DNA of 64,000 bases from assembly GCA_963732795.1 (NCBI GenBank), contig CAVTAV010000002.1, forward strand, positions 806,001 to 870,000, written 5' to 3'. Under the pieces are notes generated by a model. That model was not told the DNA's origin, searched no databases, and worked only from the letters and a program-made list of their open reading frames with translations. The position numbers were made by a program, and so were the translations under genes. Of this stretch, positions 9,093 through 20,629 are shown in pieces. This DNA is from CAVTAV01 sp963732795 (GTDB lineage: Bacteria > Pseudomonadota > Alphaproteobacteria > CAVTAV01). The number at the start of each line of letters is the position of its first letter. The first letter of the stretch is position 1.

Positions 9093-9722
9093 ATGATCGG
9101 ACCATCGGACACCTTGCGTCGGGCCGCGACCTTGTTCGTGGCGCTCCTCATGGCGGGCTGCGCGACCAATTTCAGCGCCGATGTGACCCGGTTTCAGCAA
9201 CTGCCCAAGCCCGCGGGCGAGACCATCGAGGTCGCGCCGAAGAACCCGGACCTCGCCGGCTCCCTCTCCTTCGAGAAATACGCCAACATGATCGGCGACC
9301 GCCTCGGCGCCGAGGGGTACAAACCGCCCGCTTCCGGCAAGCCTTCCGACCTGATCGCGACGGTGGATTACGGCGTCACGCCCGGCCCGGCCGGCGCCGA
9401 ACGCAGCAGCCGCCCGCGCTTCAGCATCGGCTTCGGCGTGGGCACGGGCGGGCGGCACTCGGATGTCGGCGTCGGCGTCGCGACCGGTGTCGGCCATCGG
9501 GAGCCCTCCCCCGGCCTCTCCAACCGCTGGCTCCAGCTCGTCATCACCCGCCGCACCGACGGCCACCAGCTTTACGAAGGCAAAGCCACCAGCCTCGGCG
9601 AAAGCCGCAACATCGACCTCGTGATGCCGCAACTCATCGCGGCGCTGTTCAGGGATTTCCCCGGCAAAAGCGGGACGACCAACCACGTCGAATTGGGCCC
9701 GGAGCCGAAGCCGGCGAAATAG
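9093..9722 (+). CDS. Outer-membrane-type lipoprotein, DUF4136-like
   Basis: The protein has 209 residues. The N-terminus MIGPSDTLRRAATLFVALLMAGC is a lipoprotein signal with the lipobox LMAGC (lipidated Cys23). The mature part has the features of DUF4136 proteins: VTRFQQLPKPAGETIEVAP, a Gly-rich middle (FGVGTGGRHSDVGVGVATGVG), LQLVITRRTDGHQLYEGKA and a C-terminal amphipathic helix IDLVMPQLIAALFRDFPG. It lies alone between tRNA-Asp and a convergent small gene. Its function is unknown beyond an envelope location. Confidence 0.8.
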   Translation: MIGPSDTLRRAATLFVALLMAGCATNFSADVTRFQQLPKPAGETIEVAPKNPDLAGSLSFEKYANMIGDRLGAEGYKPPASGKPSDLIATVDYGVTPGPAGAERSSRPRFSIGFGVGTGGRHSDVGVGVATGVGHREPSPGLSNRWLQLVITRRTDGHQLYEGKATSLGESRNIDLVMPQLIAALFRDFPGKSGTTNHVELGPEPKPAK

Positions 9723-9737
9723 TCTTGCTTGGTCGCT

Positions 9738-9932
9738 TCAGGCGAAGGAGCGAGAGCAGGTCCGGTGCGACGCGTGCTTCGGCGGGATGAACAGCAATAT
9801 GACGACGGGAATAGGCCCGAAAGCGAGCCCCCAGATAAACCATGCCGCCGGGAACAGCCCTCGCCGCGCCGCAAGATGGCGGCAGATGAGCCCGCATGCG
9901 AGGGCAATCAAGCTCATGATCGCAAGGAACAT
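9738..9932 (-). CDS. Small two-helix membrane protein
   Basis: The protein has 64 residues, beginning MFLAIMSLIALACGLICRHL, with a second hydrophobic helix in FIWGLAFGPIPVVILLFIPP. The arrangement helix, basic Arg loop (HLAARRG), Trp-rich helix and a terminal PP resembles small hydrophobic proteins widespread in proteobacteria and found next to many unrelated genes. It converges with the DUF4136-like gene, leaving 15 bases between the ends. Function unknown. The pattern of hydrophobic segments is the main support for coding. Confidence 0.55.
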   Translation of the reverse strand: MFLAIMSLIALACGLICRHLAARRGLFPAAWFIWGLAFGPIPVVILLFIPPKHASHRTCSRSFA

Positions 9933-10033
9933 CGATGGCCTCCCTTTGACGGGTTTCCGAGGCGACTCCAGCCCGTCTTCGCTCTAACGGTCTCCCCGTG
10001 GCTGCGCCACGCGTAGCCCGTAAGGGCGAAGCG

Positions 10034-10109
10034 TGGTGGGCGATGAAGGGTTCGAACCTCCGACCCCCTCGGTGTAAACGAGGTGCTCTACCAGCTGAGC
10101 TAATCGCCC
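10034..10109 (-). tRNA. tRNA-Val (UAC)
   Basis: Cloverleaf on the minus strand: acceptor GGGCGAT/ATCGCCC, D-arm TAGCTCAGCTGGTAGAGC, anticodon stem CCTCG with loop TTTACAC (anticodon TAC), T-arm with GGTTCGAACC, discriminator A and encoded CCA at 10034-10036. It is 76 bases, just downstream of hupB, the usual position in alphaproteobacteria with the clpX-lon-hupB order. Confidence 0.97.
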
Positions 10110-10225
10110 CTGGCCGCTATATAGCGCGGATGGGCGCCGCAAGTAAAGAGATGCGGGAGGCCACAAAAACAAAGCCGGCCATCCTTGCGGAACGGCCGGC
10201 AAATGTTCTTGAAGAGCCGTGCGTT

Positions 10226-10498
10226 TTAGTTGACGGCGTCTTTCAGTGCCTTGCCAGCCTTGAACTTCGGCTGCTTCGAGGCAGGAATCTTAATCTTCTC
10301 GCCGGTCCGCGGATTGCGTCCTTCGGAAGCGGCGCGCTTGGCAACGCTGAACGTGCCGAAGCCAACGAGGCGAACCTCGTCACCCTTCTTCAAGGACTTG
10401 GCGATCGAGCTAAGGACAGCGTCCACGGCCTTGGTTGCGTCCGCCTTGGAGATCCCGGCATCGTCCGCAACGCTAGCAATAAGATCGTTCTTGTTCAC
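10226..10498 (-). CDS. hupB: DNA-binding protein HU
   Basis: Nucleoid-associated histone-like protein that bends and compacts DNA as a dimer. It is 90 residues, the standard length. The DNA-gripping beta-arm motif GRNPRTGEKIKIPASK is near residues 60-75 and the N-terminal MNKNDLIASVADDAGISKA is typical. It sits 164 bases downstream of lon in the same direction, the conserved lon-hupB order. A separate promoter in 10499-10662 is likely, since HU is normally expressed much more strongly than Lon. Confidence 0.96.
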   Translation of the reverse strand: MNKNDLIASVADDAGISKADATKAVDAVLSSIAKSLKKGDEVRLVGFGTFSVAKRAASEGRNPRTGEKIKIPASKQPKFKAGKALKDAVN

Positions 10499-10662
10499 GA
10501 CATTCCCCTTCTTGAGAAGACAGTAGACCGGACCAGGGCCAGCCCCTGTAACGCGGCCGCAGTTTAGTCACGCCCCGGAAACCCGTCAAAGGGAAAACCG
10601 GCGAATCCCTTAGTTTCTCCCAGAATCCTGGGGATAACTCGCTTGTTACGCAACGGCAATGA

Positions 10663-13065
<2,403 letters not shown>

Positions 13066-13215
13066 CGGGTCCTTAACTACTTTAAAATCTCACCGGGACC
13101 GGACGGCCTCGGCACCCAAACTCTTCGCCGGAGGTCCGGCGGGCCCATAGTTATTTGGCGATCGGGCGATGTCGGTTCAAGGTCCGGCGCGACGGGCATC
13201 CGCGCACCGGCGCCG

Positions 13216-14481
13216 TCAAGCTCCCTTCCCGACATCCTCCTGGCGTTCGGAGTAGATGTAGAGCGGCTGGGCCCGGCCCTCGACGACCTCGCCGTTGATC
13301 ACCACCTCCTCGACGCCCTCCAAGGACGGCAGCTCGTACATCGTATCGAGCAACACGCTTTCCATGATCGACCTCAGGCCGCGCGCGCCGGTCTTACGGG
13401 CGATGGCCTTCTTGGCGACCTGGATAAGGGCGTCGTTGGCGAACTTCAGCTTGATCGATTCCATCTCGAACAGGCGGGAATACTGCTTCACCAGCGCGTT
13501 CTTGGGCTCGGTCAGGATCTCCATGAGGGCTGCCTCGTCGAGATCGTTCAGGGTCGCGACGACAGGCACACGGCCGACGAATTCGGGGATTAGGCCGAAC
13601 TTCAGCAGATCCTCAGGCTCGACCTCCTTCAGGATCTCGCCGGTCTGACGCTCGTCCACCGCCCTTACGTCGGCGCCGAAGCCGATCGCCTTGCCCTGGC
13701 CCCGGGCCGAAATGATCTTCTCGAGGCCGGAGAAGGCGCCGCCGCAGATGAACAGGATGTTGGTGGTGTCGACCTGCAGGAACTCCTGCTGCGGATGCTT
13801 GCGGCCGCCCTGGGGCGGGACGCTGGCGATCGTGCCTTCCATGATCTTCAAGAGCGCCTGCTGGACGCCCTCGCCCGACACGTCGCGGGTGATCGAGGGG
13901 TTGTCCGACTTGCGGCTGATCTTGTCGACCTCGTCGATATAGACGATGCCGCGCTGGGCCCGTTCGACATTGTAGTCGGCGGATTGCAGCAGCTTCAGGA
14001 TGATGTTCTCGACGTCCTCGCCGACATAGCCCGCCTCGGTCAGGGTCGTGGCGTCGGCCATCGTGAACGGCACGTCGAGGATGCGGGCGAGCGTCTGGGC
14101 CAGGAGCGTCTTGCCGCAGCCCGTCGGGCCGACCAGCAGGATGTTCGATTTGGCCAGCTCGACATCGTTGCTCTTCGAGCCGTGATTGATCCGCTTGTAA
14201 TGGTTATGGACCGCGACCGACAGCACGCGCTTGGCATGGTCCTGCCCGATCACATAGTCATTGAGCACATTGCAGATATCCGCCGGCGTGGGCACCCCGT
14301 CGCGCGTCTTGACGAGCGCGCTCTTGTGCTCTTCCCGGATGATGTCCATGCATAGCTCGACGCACTCATCGCAGATGAATACCGTCGGGCCGGCTATGAG
14401 CTTCCTGACCTCGTGCTGGCTCTTGGCGCAGAACGAGCAGTAAAGTGTATTCTTGGAATCGCCGCCACTAAGCTTCGTCAT
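13216..14481 (-). CDS. clpX: ATP-dependent Clp protease ATP-binding subunit ClpX
   Basis: AAA+ unfoldase that recognises tagged substrates and feeds them to ClpP. It has 421 residues. The N-terminal zinc-binding cysteines are CSFC and CDECVELC. Walker A is GPTGCGKTLLAQ and Walker B is IVYIDEVDKI. The ClpP-docking IGF-type loop appears as KAIGFGADV. The gene is intact. It is separated from clpP by 234 bases containing an inverted repeat, so it may have its own promoter as well as read-through from clpP. Confidence 0.98.
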   Translation of the reverse strand: MTKLSGGDSKNTLYCSFCAKSQHEVRKLIAGPTVFICDECVELCMDIIREEHKSALVKTRDGVPTPADICNVLNDYVIGQDHAKRVLSVAVHNHYKRINHGSKSNDVELAKSNILLVGPTGCGKTLLAQTLARILDVPFTMADATTLTEAGYVGEDVENIILKLLQSADYNVERAQRGIVYIDEVDKISRKSDNPSITRDVSGEGVQQALLKIMEGTIASVPPQGGRKHPQQEFLQVDTTNILFICGGAFSGLEKIISARGQGKAIGFGADVRAVDERQTGEILKEVEPEDLLKFGLIPEFVGRVPVVATLNDLDEAALMEILTEPKNALVKQYSRLFEMESIKLKFANDALIQVAKKAIARKTGARGLRSIMESVLLDTMYELPSLEGVEEVVINGEVVEGRAQPLYIYSERQEDVGKGA

Positions 14482-14626
14482 TCGCTCTCTGCCACCGGTT
14501 GCCGGGCTACGCTCGCATTTCCTCCGTGCGCTTCCGCGTTCTTATCGGTTCTTTAGAAGGCTCCTTCTGACAGCCCCGGCTTCCGTATTTCCACCCCTTA
14601 CTCGGTTCCGTGATCACCCCTAGTCT

Positions 14627-14663
14627 CGTATGAAACCATCGCCACGTCCAAGAGTTTCATACG
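14627..14663. promoter_or_regulatory. 10-base inverted repeat in the clpP-clpX gap (candidate operator)
   Basis: CGTATGAAAC (14627-14636) and GTTTCATACG (14654-14663) are exact reverse complements 17 bases apart, lying 146-182 bases upstream of the clpX start. There is no T-run, so it is less like a terminator for clpP than like a dyad operator or an mRNA hairpin. No known regulator is assigned. Confidence 0.45.
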
Positions 14664-14715
14664 CTAAGGCTCCACTGTTCAATATTTCATTAACACCTCG
14701 GTGTTGACAAGCCCA

Positions 14716-15366
14716 TTAGGCCGAATTCCCTCCATCGGTCCCTGCCTCGCCCGACGCCTTCCGTAATTCGAGGACCTGATCGACGAGCCCGAAGGCCTTG
14801 GCCTCCTCGGCGGTCATGTATTTGTCGCGATCCACCACGGATTCGATCTCCTCGAGCGGCCGGCCGGTATGCGTCTGATATATCTTGTTTAGCCGGGCCC
14901 GCATCGCAAGGATTTCCTCGGCCACGATTTGAATGTCGACCGCCTGGCCGCGTGCGCCGCCCGAGGGCTGGTGCATCATGATCCGGGCGTTCGGCAAGGC
15001 ATAGCGCTGGCCCGGCTCGCCGGCCGCCAGCAGAAGCGAACCCATCGAGGCCGCCTGGCCGACGCACATCGTCGACACCCTGGGGCGAATATATTGCATC
15101 GTGTCGTAGATCGCGAGCCCCGAGGTCACCACGCCGCCCGGCGAGTTGATGTAGCAGGAAATTTCCTTCTTCGGGTTTCGCGCCTCGAGGAAAAGAAGCT
15201 GGGCAGTGACGAGACTCGCGAGCGAATCTTCGACCATCCCGTTGATGAAGATGATGCGGTCTTCCAGGAGCCGGGAATAGATGTCGTAGGCGCGCTCGCC
15301 GCGATTGGTCTGCTCGACCACCATCGGCACGAGGTTGTTGGTGAACTTTTCGACGATGTGTGCCAT
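14716..15366 (-). CDS. clpP: ATP-dependent Clp protease proteolytic subunit ClpP
   Basis: Tetradecameric serine protease chamber used with ClpX and ClpA. It is 216 residues. The catalytic triad is visible: Ser107 in GQAASMGS, His132 in MMHQPSGG and Asp181 in VVDRDKYM. The N-terminus MAHIVEKFTNNLVPMVVEQT is typical. It lies 56 bases downstream of tig and upstream of clpX, the conserved tig-clpP-clpX order. Intact. Confidence 0.98.
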   Translation of the reverse strand: MAHIVEKFTNNLVPMVVEQTNRGERAYDIYSRLLEDRIIFINGMVEDSLASLVTAQLLFLEARNPKKEISCYINSPGGVVTSGLAIYDTMQYIRPRVSTMCVGQAASMGSLLLAAGEPGQRYALPNARIMMHQPSGGARGQAVDIQIVAEEILAMRARLNKIYQTHTGRPLEEIESVVDRDKYMTAEEAKAFGLVDQVLELRKASGEAGTDGGNSA

Positions 15367-15422
15367 TCAGCTTGTCCTCGTTTGGGTCCCGTCTTCCGGC
15401 GAGTGCCGGCTCGGCCGCAACT

Positions 15423-16908
15423 CTACTCTTCCTTGGCTTTCGCCTTCTTGGCCTTCGCCGTGGATTTTTTGGCCGCAGCCTTCTTGGCCTTCGGCTTCTC
15501 CTCGGCGGCTTGCTTGGTCTCGGTTTCCTCGTCCGGATCCCGCGCCAGTTCCTCCCGCGACACGGTCCGGTCGCTCACCTCGGCCATCTCGATGATGAAA
15601 TCGACGACCTTATCCTCGAACAGGGGCGCCTGAAGCTGGGCCAGGGCGCTTGGATTCTGACGGAAGAAATCGAAGACCTGCTGCTCTTGACCGGGGAAAC
15701 GACGTGCCTGGTTTGTCATCTCGCGGTTAATTTCGTCTTGCCCCACCGTTATATTGTTGCTGGTGCCGATTTCCGAAAGGAGCAATCCGAGCCGGACCCG
15801 GCGTTCCGCAATCGACATGTATTCCTTGCGCTGCTCGTCGGTCAGCTCCGGCGCCGCCGGGGCATGGTCGTGATCATGGTCGTGCTCATGATCGTGGTCG
15901 TGGTCGTGGTCATGATCGTGTTCCGCGCCTTGTTCGTCGGCCATCTGGCGTGCGATCTGGTCGAACTCGGCCTGGACCATGCCTTCCGGCACGGGGAAAT
16001 CATAAGAATTCGGCGAGCTTGTCCAGGAGCGACCGTTTCAGACGCAGGCGTGACAGGCCGGAATAATCCCGCTGGATCTGGTCGCTGATCGCCTTGCGCA
16101 GCGCCTCGACATTCTCCAGGCCCATCGACTTGGCGAACTCGTCGTCGATCTTCGGCTTCACGGCCTGACGGACTTCCTTGACCTTGACGGAGAAGACCGC
16201 GTGCTTGCCGGCCAGCTCCTTGGCGCCGTAATCCTCCGGGAAATCGACCTCGACGGTGCGGTCCTCGTCGGCCTTGGCGCCGGTGAGCTGCTCCTCGAAG
16301 CCGGGCACGAACATGCCCGAGCCGAGCACGATCTGGACGCCCTCGGACGACCCGCCCTCGAACGCCTCGCCGTCGACCTTTCCGACATAGTCGATAAGCA
16401 CGGCGTCGCCGTCCTTGGCCGTATAGCCCTTATCCTCGACCGCCTCGAACTTCTTGTTCTGCTCCACCAGCCGGTCCAGCGCCTCGTCGATCTCCTGGGG
16501 CGCGACCTCGGCGACCAGGCGCTCGAGCTCCATGCCCTTGATATCCTTGACCTCGATCTTGGGCAGCACCTCGACGCTGATGGTGTATTCGAGGCCCTGG
16601 CCCTCCTCGAACTTCTTGACGTCGATGGACGGTTGGACGGCGGGACGGACGGCTTTGTCTTCGAAGGCCTTCTGGGAGGTCTCGTTGACCGTCTCCTCCA
16701 GCACCTCGGCGCGGATTGCCGGCCCGTGCATCTTGCGCACCAGCGACGGCGGCACCTTGCCCGGCCGGAAGCCGGCCATGCGGATCTTGCCGCTTATTTC
16801 CTTAAGTTTCTTATCGACCTTCTGGTCGATATCGGCCGCGTCCAGCACGACACTGTATTCGCGCTTCAAGCCGTCGGCCTTGATCTCGGTAACCTGCATA
16901 AAACCCAT
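15423..16908 (-). CDS. tig: Trigger factor with a His-Asp tract, one-base frameshift
   Basis: Ribosome-associated chaperone and peptidyl-prolyl isomerase. The N-terminal ribosome-binding domain contains the signature GFRPGKVPPSLV, and the FKBP-like domain contains DAVLIDYVGKVDGEAFEGG. After LLDKLAEF one extra base (about 16005) shifts the frame; the rest continues YDFPVPEGMVQAEFDQIARQ. Removing that base gives 494 residues. The C-terminal arm domain carries an alternating His-Asp run of about 20 residues (encoded at about 15862-15924), absent from E. coli trigger factor, and a Lys/Ala-rich tail. The indel is probably a sequence error. Confidence 0.93.
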
Positions 16909-16986
16909 CCGTAACGTTTGACGTCGCTAACCCATCACCCGCGGCCGCCGCAACCTACATTGCCGACGGTCTCCCCCGGGCGGGAT

Positions 16987-17071
16987 TGGTGCGGGCGGAG
17001 GGACTTGAACCCCCATGACCTAAGTCACCAGAACCTAAATCTGGCGTGTCTACCAGTTCCACCACGCCCGC
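16987..17071 (-). tRNA. tRNA-Leu (UAG)
   Basis: 85-base class II tRNA on the minus strand. The acceptor GCGGGCG pairs with CGCCCGC, the anticodon arm is CCAGA-TTTAGGT-TCTGG (anticodon TAG), there is a long variable arm, the T-arm contains GGTTCAAGTCC, and a 3' ACCA is encoded at 16987-16990. It lies 78 bases upstream of tig. Confidence 0.97.
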
Positions 17072-17147
17072 CCGATCATACACGCTCGGCGCTGCCGCCG
17101 AGAAGGTGCGGGACATTAGCCGCCCAGGCTACGCTTGTGAAGCGGTA

Positions 17148-18644
17148 TCAGGCCCACAATTCCTTAAGTACGCCGGGCAATGCCTCGCTCAAGTCCTCGG
17201 CGATCAGGCCGGGCCCGAAGGCGCTCGCCGCCGCCCCGTGGAGCCACACGGCAGCCGAAGCGGCCTCGAAGGCGGGCATGGACTGAGCCAGGAGGCCGAT
17301 GCAGACCCCCGCCAGCACATCGCCGGCGCCGGCCGTGGCGAGGGTCGGGGGCGCATTGGCGTTGATTGCGGCCCGGCCGTCGGGCGCGGCGATGACGGTA
17401 TCCGGGCCCTTCAGAAGCACCGTCGCTCCGGCGCGCTCGGCCGCTTTTCGGGTTCGGGTCAGCTTGTCGGCATCGTCGGGGCCGAAAAGCCGGGCGAATT
17501 CACCGTCATGGGGTGTCAGGATGCAGGTCTCGTTGAGGGCCTCGAAAAGCTCGCCGGCCCGCCCTTCGAAGCTCGTCAGGGCGTCGGCATCCAGCACGCA
17601 GGCCTTGCCAAGCCCGAGCGCCGTGAGGACATTCGCCCGCGTCGCCTCCGACACGCCATTGCCCGGCCCCAGAAGGACGGCGTTGCGCCGTTCATCCGTC
17701 AACTGCCGGCCAAGAGCATCGGAGCCGTCGAACGCACCGACCATCACCGCCGTGAGCTGGCTCGCATTGATCGCCAATGCATCCGGCGGCCCGAGCACGG
17801 TAACGAGCCCCGCCCCGGCTCTCAGCGCGCCCCGCGCCGCGAGCCGTGCCGCGCCTGTATGCGCCATGCCGCCGCTCACTACGATCGCGTGACCGCGCCG
17901 GTATTTGTGGCCGTCAAGCTGGGGGCTTGGAAAGTCTGCGAGCCAGAGGCCGGGCGCATTCTCGAAGCAGTCAGGACCGATCTTCTCCAGCACTGTCTCG
18001 GGGATGCCGATATCGCCGACCACGGTCTCGCTGCAAAGAAACCGCCCCGGCACAAGAAGATGGCCGGGTTTCTTACGGAAGAAGGTGACCGTCAGCGCAC
18101 ATCGCGGCGCAGTGCCGAGCACCCGGCCGGTATCGCCATGCACCCCGCTTGGGATATCGACGGCCACGCAGTCGAGCCCCCGCTCGTTGACCGCATCGAT
18201 CACCTCGGCGGGCGCTCCCGAAACCTCGCGGGAAAGCCCGGCCCCAAACAGGGCGTCGATGACGAGCGCGGCGCCATCGAGACATGCCGGCGACAAGGGC
18301 TCGACCTTGCCGTCCCACTTTTCGGCCATCGCCGCCGCATCGCCCTTCAGCTTGTCCCGCGCGCCCAGGAGCGCGAGCCGCACATCCCAGCCGGACTCTT
18401 TGAGACGCCGTGCCACCACGAAACCGTCGCCGCCATTGTTGCCGGGGCCGCACAGCACGGTGACGGGGCGCGGCTCCCAGCGGGCACGGATTGCCTCCGC
18501 GACATGGCCCCCCGCGGCGTCCATCAGCGACAGGCTGGGCACTCCGCGTTCGGTGGCGAGGCCGTCGGCCGTGTACATCTGATCGGCGGTCAGCAGCGCA
18601 TAGGGGGCCGGCGTGCGGCGCGCATCGCTAAAGCTGTCCGACAT
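17148..18644 (-). CDS. nnr: Bifunctional NAD(P)HX epimerase / ADP-dependent NAD(P)H-hydrate dehydratase
   Basis: Repairs hydrated NAD(P)H: the N-terminal YjeF_N domain epimerises NAD(P)HX and the C-terminal ribokinase-like domain dehydrates it with ADP. It is 498 residues. The N-terminal domain has CGPGNNGGDGFVVARRL and VDIPSGVHGDTG. The C-terminal domain has VLGPGNGVS and LTPHDGEFARLFG, plus the family motif NAPPTLATAGAGDVLAGVC near residue 440. The frame is intact. In many alphaproteobacteria this gene sits directly beside glnB-glnA; here about 5.7 kb of unrelated genes separate them. Confidence 0.94.
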   Translation of the reverse strand: MSDSFSDARRTPAPYALLTADQMYTADGLATERGVPSLSLMDAAGGHVAEAIRARWEPRPVTVLCGPGNNGGDGFVVARRLKESGWDVRLALLGARDKLKGDAAAMAEKWDGKVEPLSPACLDGAALVIDALFGAGLSREVSGAPAEVIDAVNERGLDCVAVDIPSGVHGDTGRVLGTAPRCALTVTFFRKKPGHLLVPGRFLCSETVVGDIGIPETVLEKIGPDCFENAPGLWLADFPSPQLDGHKYRRGHAIVVSGGMAHTGAARLAARGALRAGAGLVTVLGPPDALAINASQLTAVMVGAFDGSDALGRQLTDERRNAVLLGPGNGVSEATRANVLTALGLGKACVLDADALTSFEGRAGELFEALNETCILTPHDGEFARLFGPDDADKLTRTRKAAERAGATVLLKGPDTVIAAPDGRAAINANAPPTLATAGAGDVLAGVCIGLLAQSMPAFEAASAAVWLHGAAASAFGPGLIAEDLSEALPGVLKELWA

Positions 18645-18808
18645 GGCTACTCCAAACGTAGAGCAAATGAAGGCTCAAAGCAGAAGGCGGCAAAAGACCG
18701 GGATTCGGCGCAAAATGATCACAGATTAAGGAAAATTTTAGCATTGTAGCCCGGAATGCCTCCAGACATTGTGGCAATTCTGGGGCAAACTGTCCCTAAG
18801 GGGGATAA

Positions 18809-19015
18809 ATGTTCGAGGGCAACTCTTGTGCCGGCCGTCGCCGGCAGCGTAACGCGTCGTGTTTCTCCAAGATCACTCTAGCCGTTCTTTTGGCCGCACT
18901 CGCCGCGGGCTGCGCCCATTCCAACGTCGCCGGAATGAGCCAGCCGCATACCGGCGGCGCCGTGCCGCGCGACGCCTGGGGCAATCCCATCGTCGTCAGC
19001 GAGAATACGCGCTAG
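18809..19015 (+). CDS. Small lipoprotein of unknown function
   Basis: The protein has 68 residues. A basic N-region (GRRRQRNASCFSK) is followed by the hydrophobic stretch ITLAVLLAALAAGC, a clear lipobox with Cys35. The mature peptide is only 34 residues (AHSNVAGMSQPHTGG...). A purine-rich AAGGGGG lies just before the ATG and serves as a ribosome-binding site. It is the first gene of a 4-kb run of small envelope genes. No family assigned. Confidence 0.6.
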   Translation: MFEGNSCAGRRRQRNASCFSKITLAVLLAALAAGCAHSNVAGMSQPHTGGAVPRDAWGNPIVVSENTR

Positions 19016-19202
19016 ACCCACCGCGACCGAACGATTTCCTTCCGGAGCCCGGAATCCGGCGCGCCGGGGAGTTTGTTATGTCTGCGCCCGTCAGATTATG
19101 GTTAATTTTCAATTGCTTGATCGGCAGCAAGCGGTCTACTAAGATTGAGGTAGTAGTTGCCGGTTGGGGCCTTTGGCCCGGAATTCTGTGGTAGTGTGTA
19201 AC

Positions 19203-19799
19203 ATGTTAGTGCGCGTCCGAGTGCTTGCATTGTATGCGTTTGCGCTCGCTTTCGTCTCGTTCGGGTCGATTTCGGCGAATGCCGCCGCCGTTCCGATTTT
19301 CGATAGCGGCACCCTGATCGGCGCCTCTGGCGTCCTGGTCGGCGGGACGAACTACGACGTGTCGTTCGAGGACGGCACCTGCATCGATTTGTTCGGGCCT
19401 TGCACGTCGGCCTCGAACGGCTTTGCCTTCCATGACCAAAGTTCGGCCGTCGATGCGGCCAACGCGCTTTTCAATCAAATATACAGCGGCTCGATTGCAA
19501 CACCTCCCGTTACGCGAGGATGCGGCTCCGCGGCCGATTGCTATATCTACATCCCCTACGGCTTCCTCTCGAGTGTCTACGTCACCTCAGAATACCTACG
19601 AGTTTTTACAGGAGGCCATGACGTCAACGGTCCCCAATACCCTTACCCGAATTAGGATTTTGGATCGAGCGCGGCCCTCACCTACGCGGTCTTCACGCCG
19701 GCCGCGACCGCAGAGACCCCGCTACCGGGCGCCCTCCTGCTGTTCGCCTCGGGACTCGCCGGCTTGACGGCATTTGGCCGGCGGTTCGCCAGGGGCTGA
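19203..19799 (+). CDS. Exported PEP-CTERM-type protein interrupted by an in-frame amber codon
   Basis: The start MLVRVRVLALYAFALAFVSF gives a signal peptide ending near ISANA, followed by about 135 residues of secreted body with paired cysteines (GTCIDLFGPC, RGCGSAADC). At 19653-19655 the frame meets TAG, then continues in the same frame with DFGSSAALTYAVFTP and ends in TPLPGALLLFASGLAGL followed by GRRFARG. That ending is a PEP-CTERM/VPLPA-type sorting signal: a Pro-rich motif, a membrane helix and an arginine cluster. Unlike most disruptions in this window the break is a base substitution, not an indel. Without readthrough the product is a 150-residue secreted protein lacking its anchor. 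Confidence 0.7.
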
Positions 19800-19880
19800 C
19801 CGGCCCCGAGTTCGATCAAATCCCGGAAGGACTCCAAGCCTCGCGGTTCGTCCCGTGACCGCGCCCTCTGCGCCTGAGGC

Positions 19881-20357
19881 CTAATTGCCGTCGGGCGGGG
19901 CCAGAGCATGTGACTGTAAGGTGAGCGCCCGCCAACGGCCGTCGCGTTTCACATAAGTCGCGTTGAGACGCATAACCACCGAGAAGGGCTTGCCTTCGTT
20001 TGTCCCTCGAAGCGTATCGTCTTCGAGAACGACCGCCGTGTCGCCGTTGACGACCAGGTGCCGGTTGCTCAGCGCCTGTGACACGTGTTGGCCCGCCGTG
20101 TATCCAGTGACGCGCGCAATGAAGGTTTCCCGATCGACAGGCTCTCTATCAGAACTGCTGGCCTGAAAATCCTCATGCAGAATGCTTCGCAATGTTTCGG
20201 CGTCGCCGTCGATTTCGGCCTGGATCCATTTCATTTCGATCGCCTGGATTTCCTTGTCGACCTGAGCCTGCCGTGACGAGCCCTCTTCGGCCATCGCGCT
20301 GCTGAACGCCACGGCCACGAACAAACAGACTGTCGCAGTGAACAGGTGTCGAACCAT
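19881..20357 (-). CDS. Exported NTF2-like/SnoaL-type (DUF4440-like) protein
   Basis: The protein has 158 residues from the ATG at 20357. The signal peptide MVRHLFTATVCLFVAVAFSS ends near AMAEE. The mature domain has the helix WIQAEIDGDAETLRSILHEDF and then the strands VVNGDTAVVLEDDTLRGTNEGKP and LNATYVKRDGRWRALTLQSH, the alpha+beta cone layout of DUF4440/SnoaL-like proteins. Its ligand or substrate is unknown. The chosen start is the one immediately before the signal peptide; the longer upstream frame has no such support. Confidence 0.7.
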   Translation of the reverse strand: MVRHLFTATVCLFVAVAFSSAMAEEGSSRQAQVDKEIQAIEMKWIQAEIDGDAETLRSILHEDFQASSSDREPVDRETFIARVTGYTAGQHVSQALSNRHLVVNGDTAVVLEDDTLRGTNEGKPFSVVMRLNATYVKRDGRWRALTLQSHALAPPDGN

Positions 20358-20629
20358 GTGCCTCTCCTGCGTTGGAACCCCGATCGCCGCTCTGCTCCCG
20401 ATACACAGACCGGGGTAGCCCGTTTCGCCAAGAGGTTGTCTTTTTATCAGAAGACGGGCCTCCCGTCCCGTTCTTGTACCGGAGGGGCGCATTGCCCCCG
20501 GCCCCGCAACACAGGTCTCGCGGCCCCAAATTTCACCGCAACCCTGGATTTGCCCTTTCTTTACTTTTTCGTCTCAGGACTCTTGTTGTTTCAGCGTAGC
20601 TCCTTACTCTGACGGGGGAGTCCAAACCT

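Noticed and set aside
15862..15924. Short tandem repeat or CRISPR-like array in the gtcgtg-rich stretch
   Set aside because: It is in frame, encodes His-Asp inside tig, and has no spacers.
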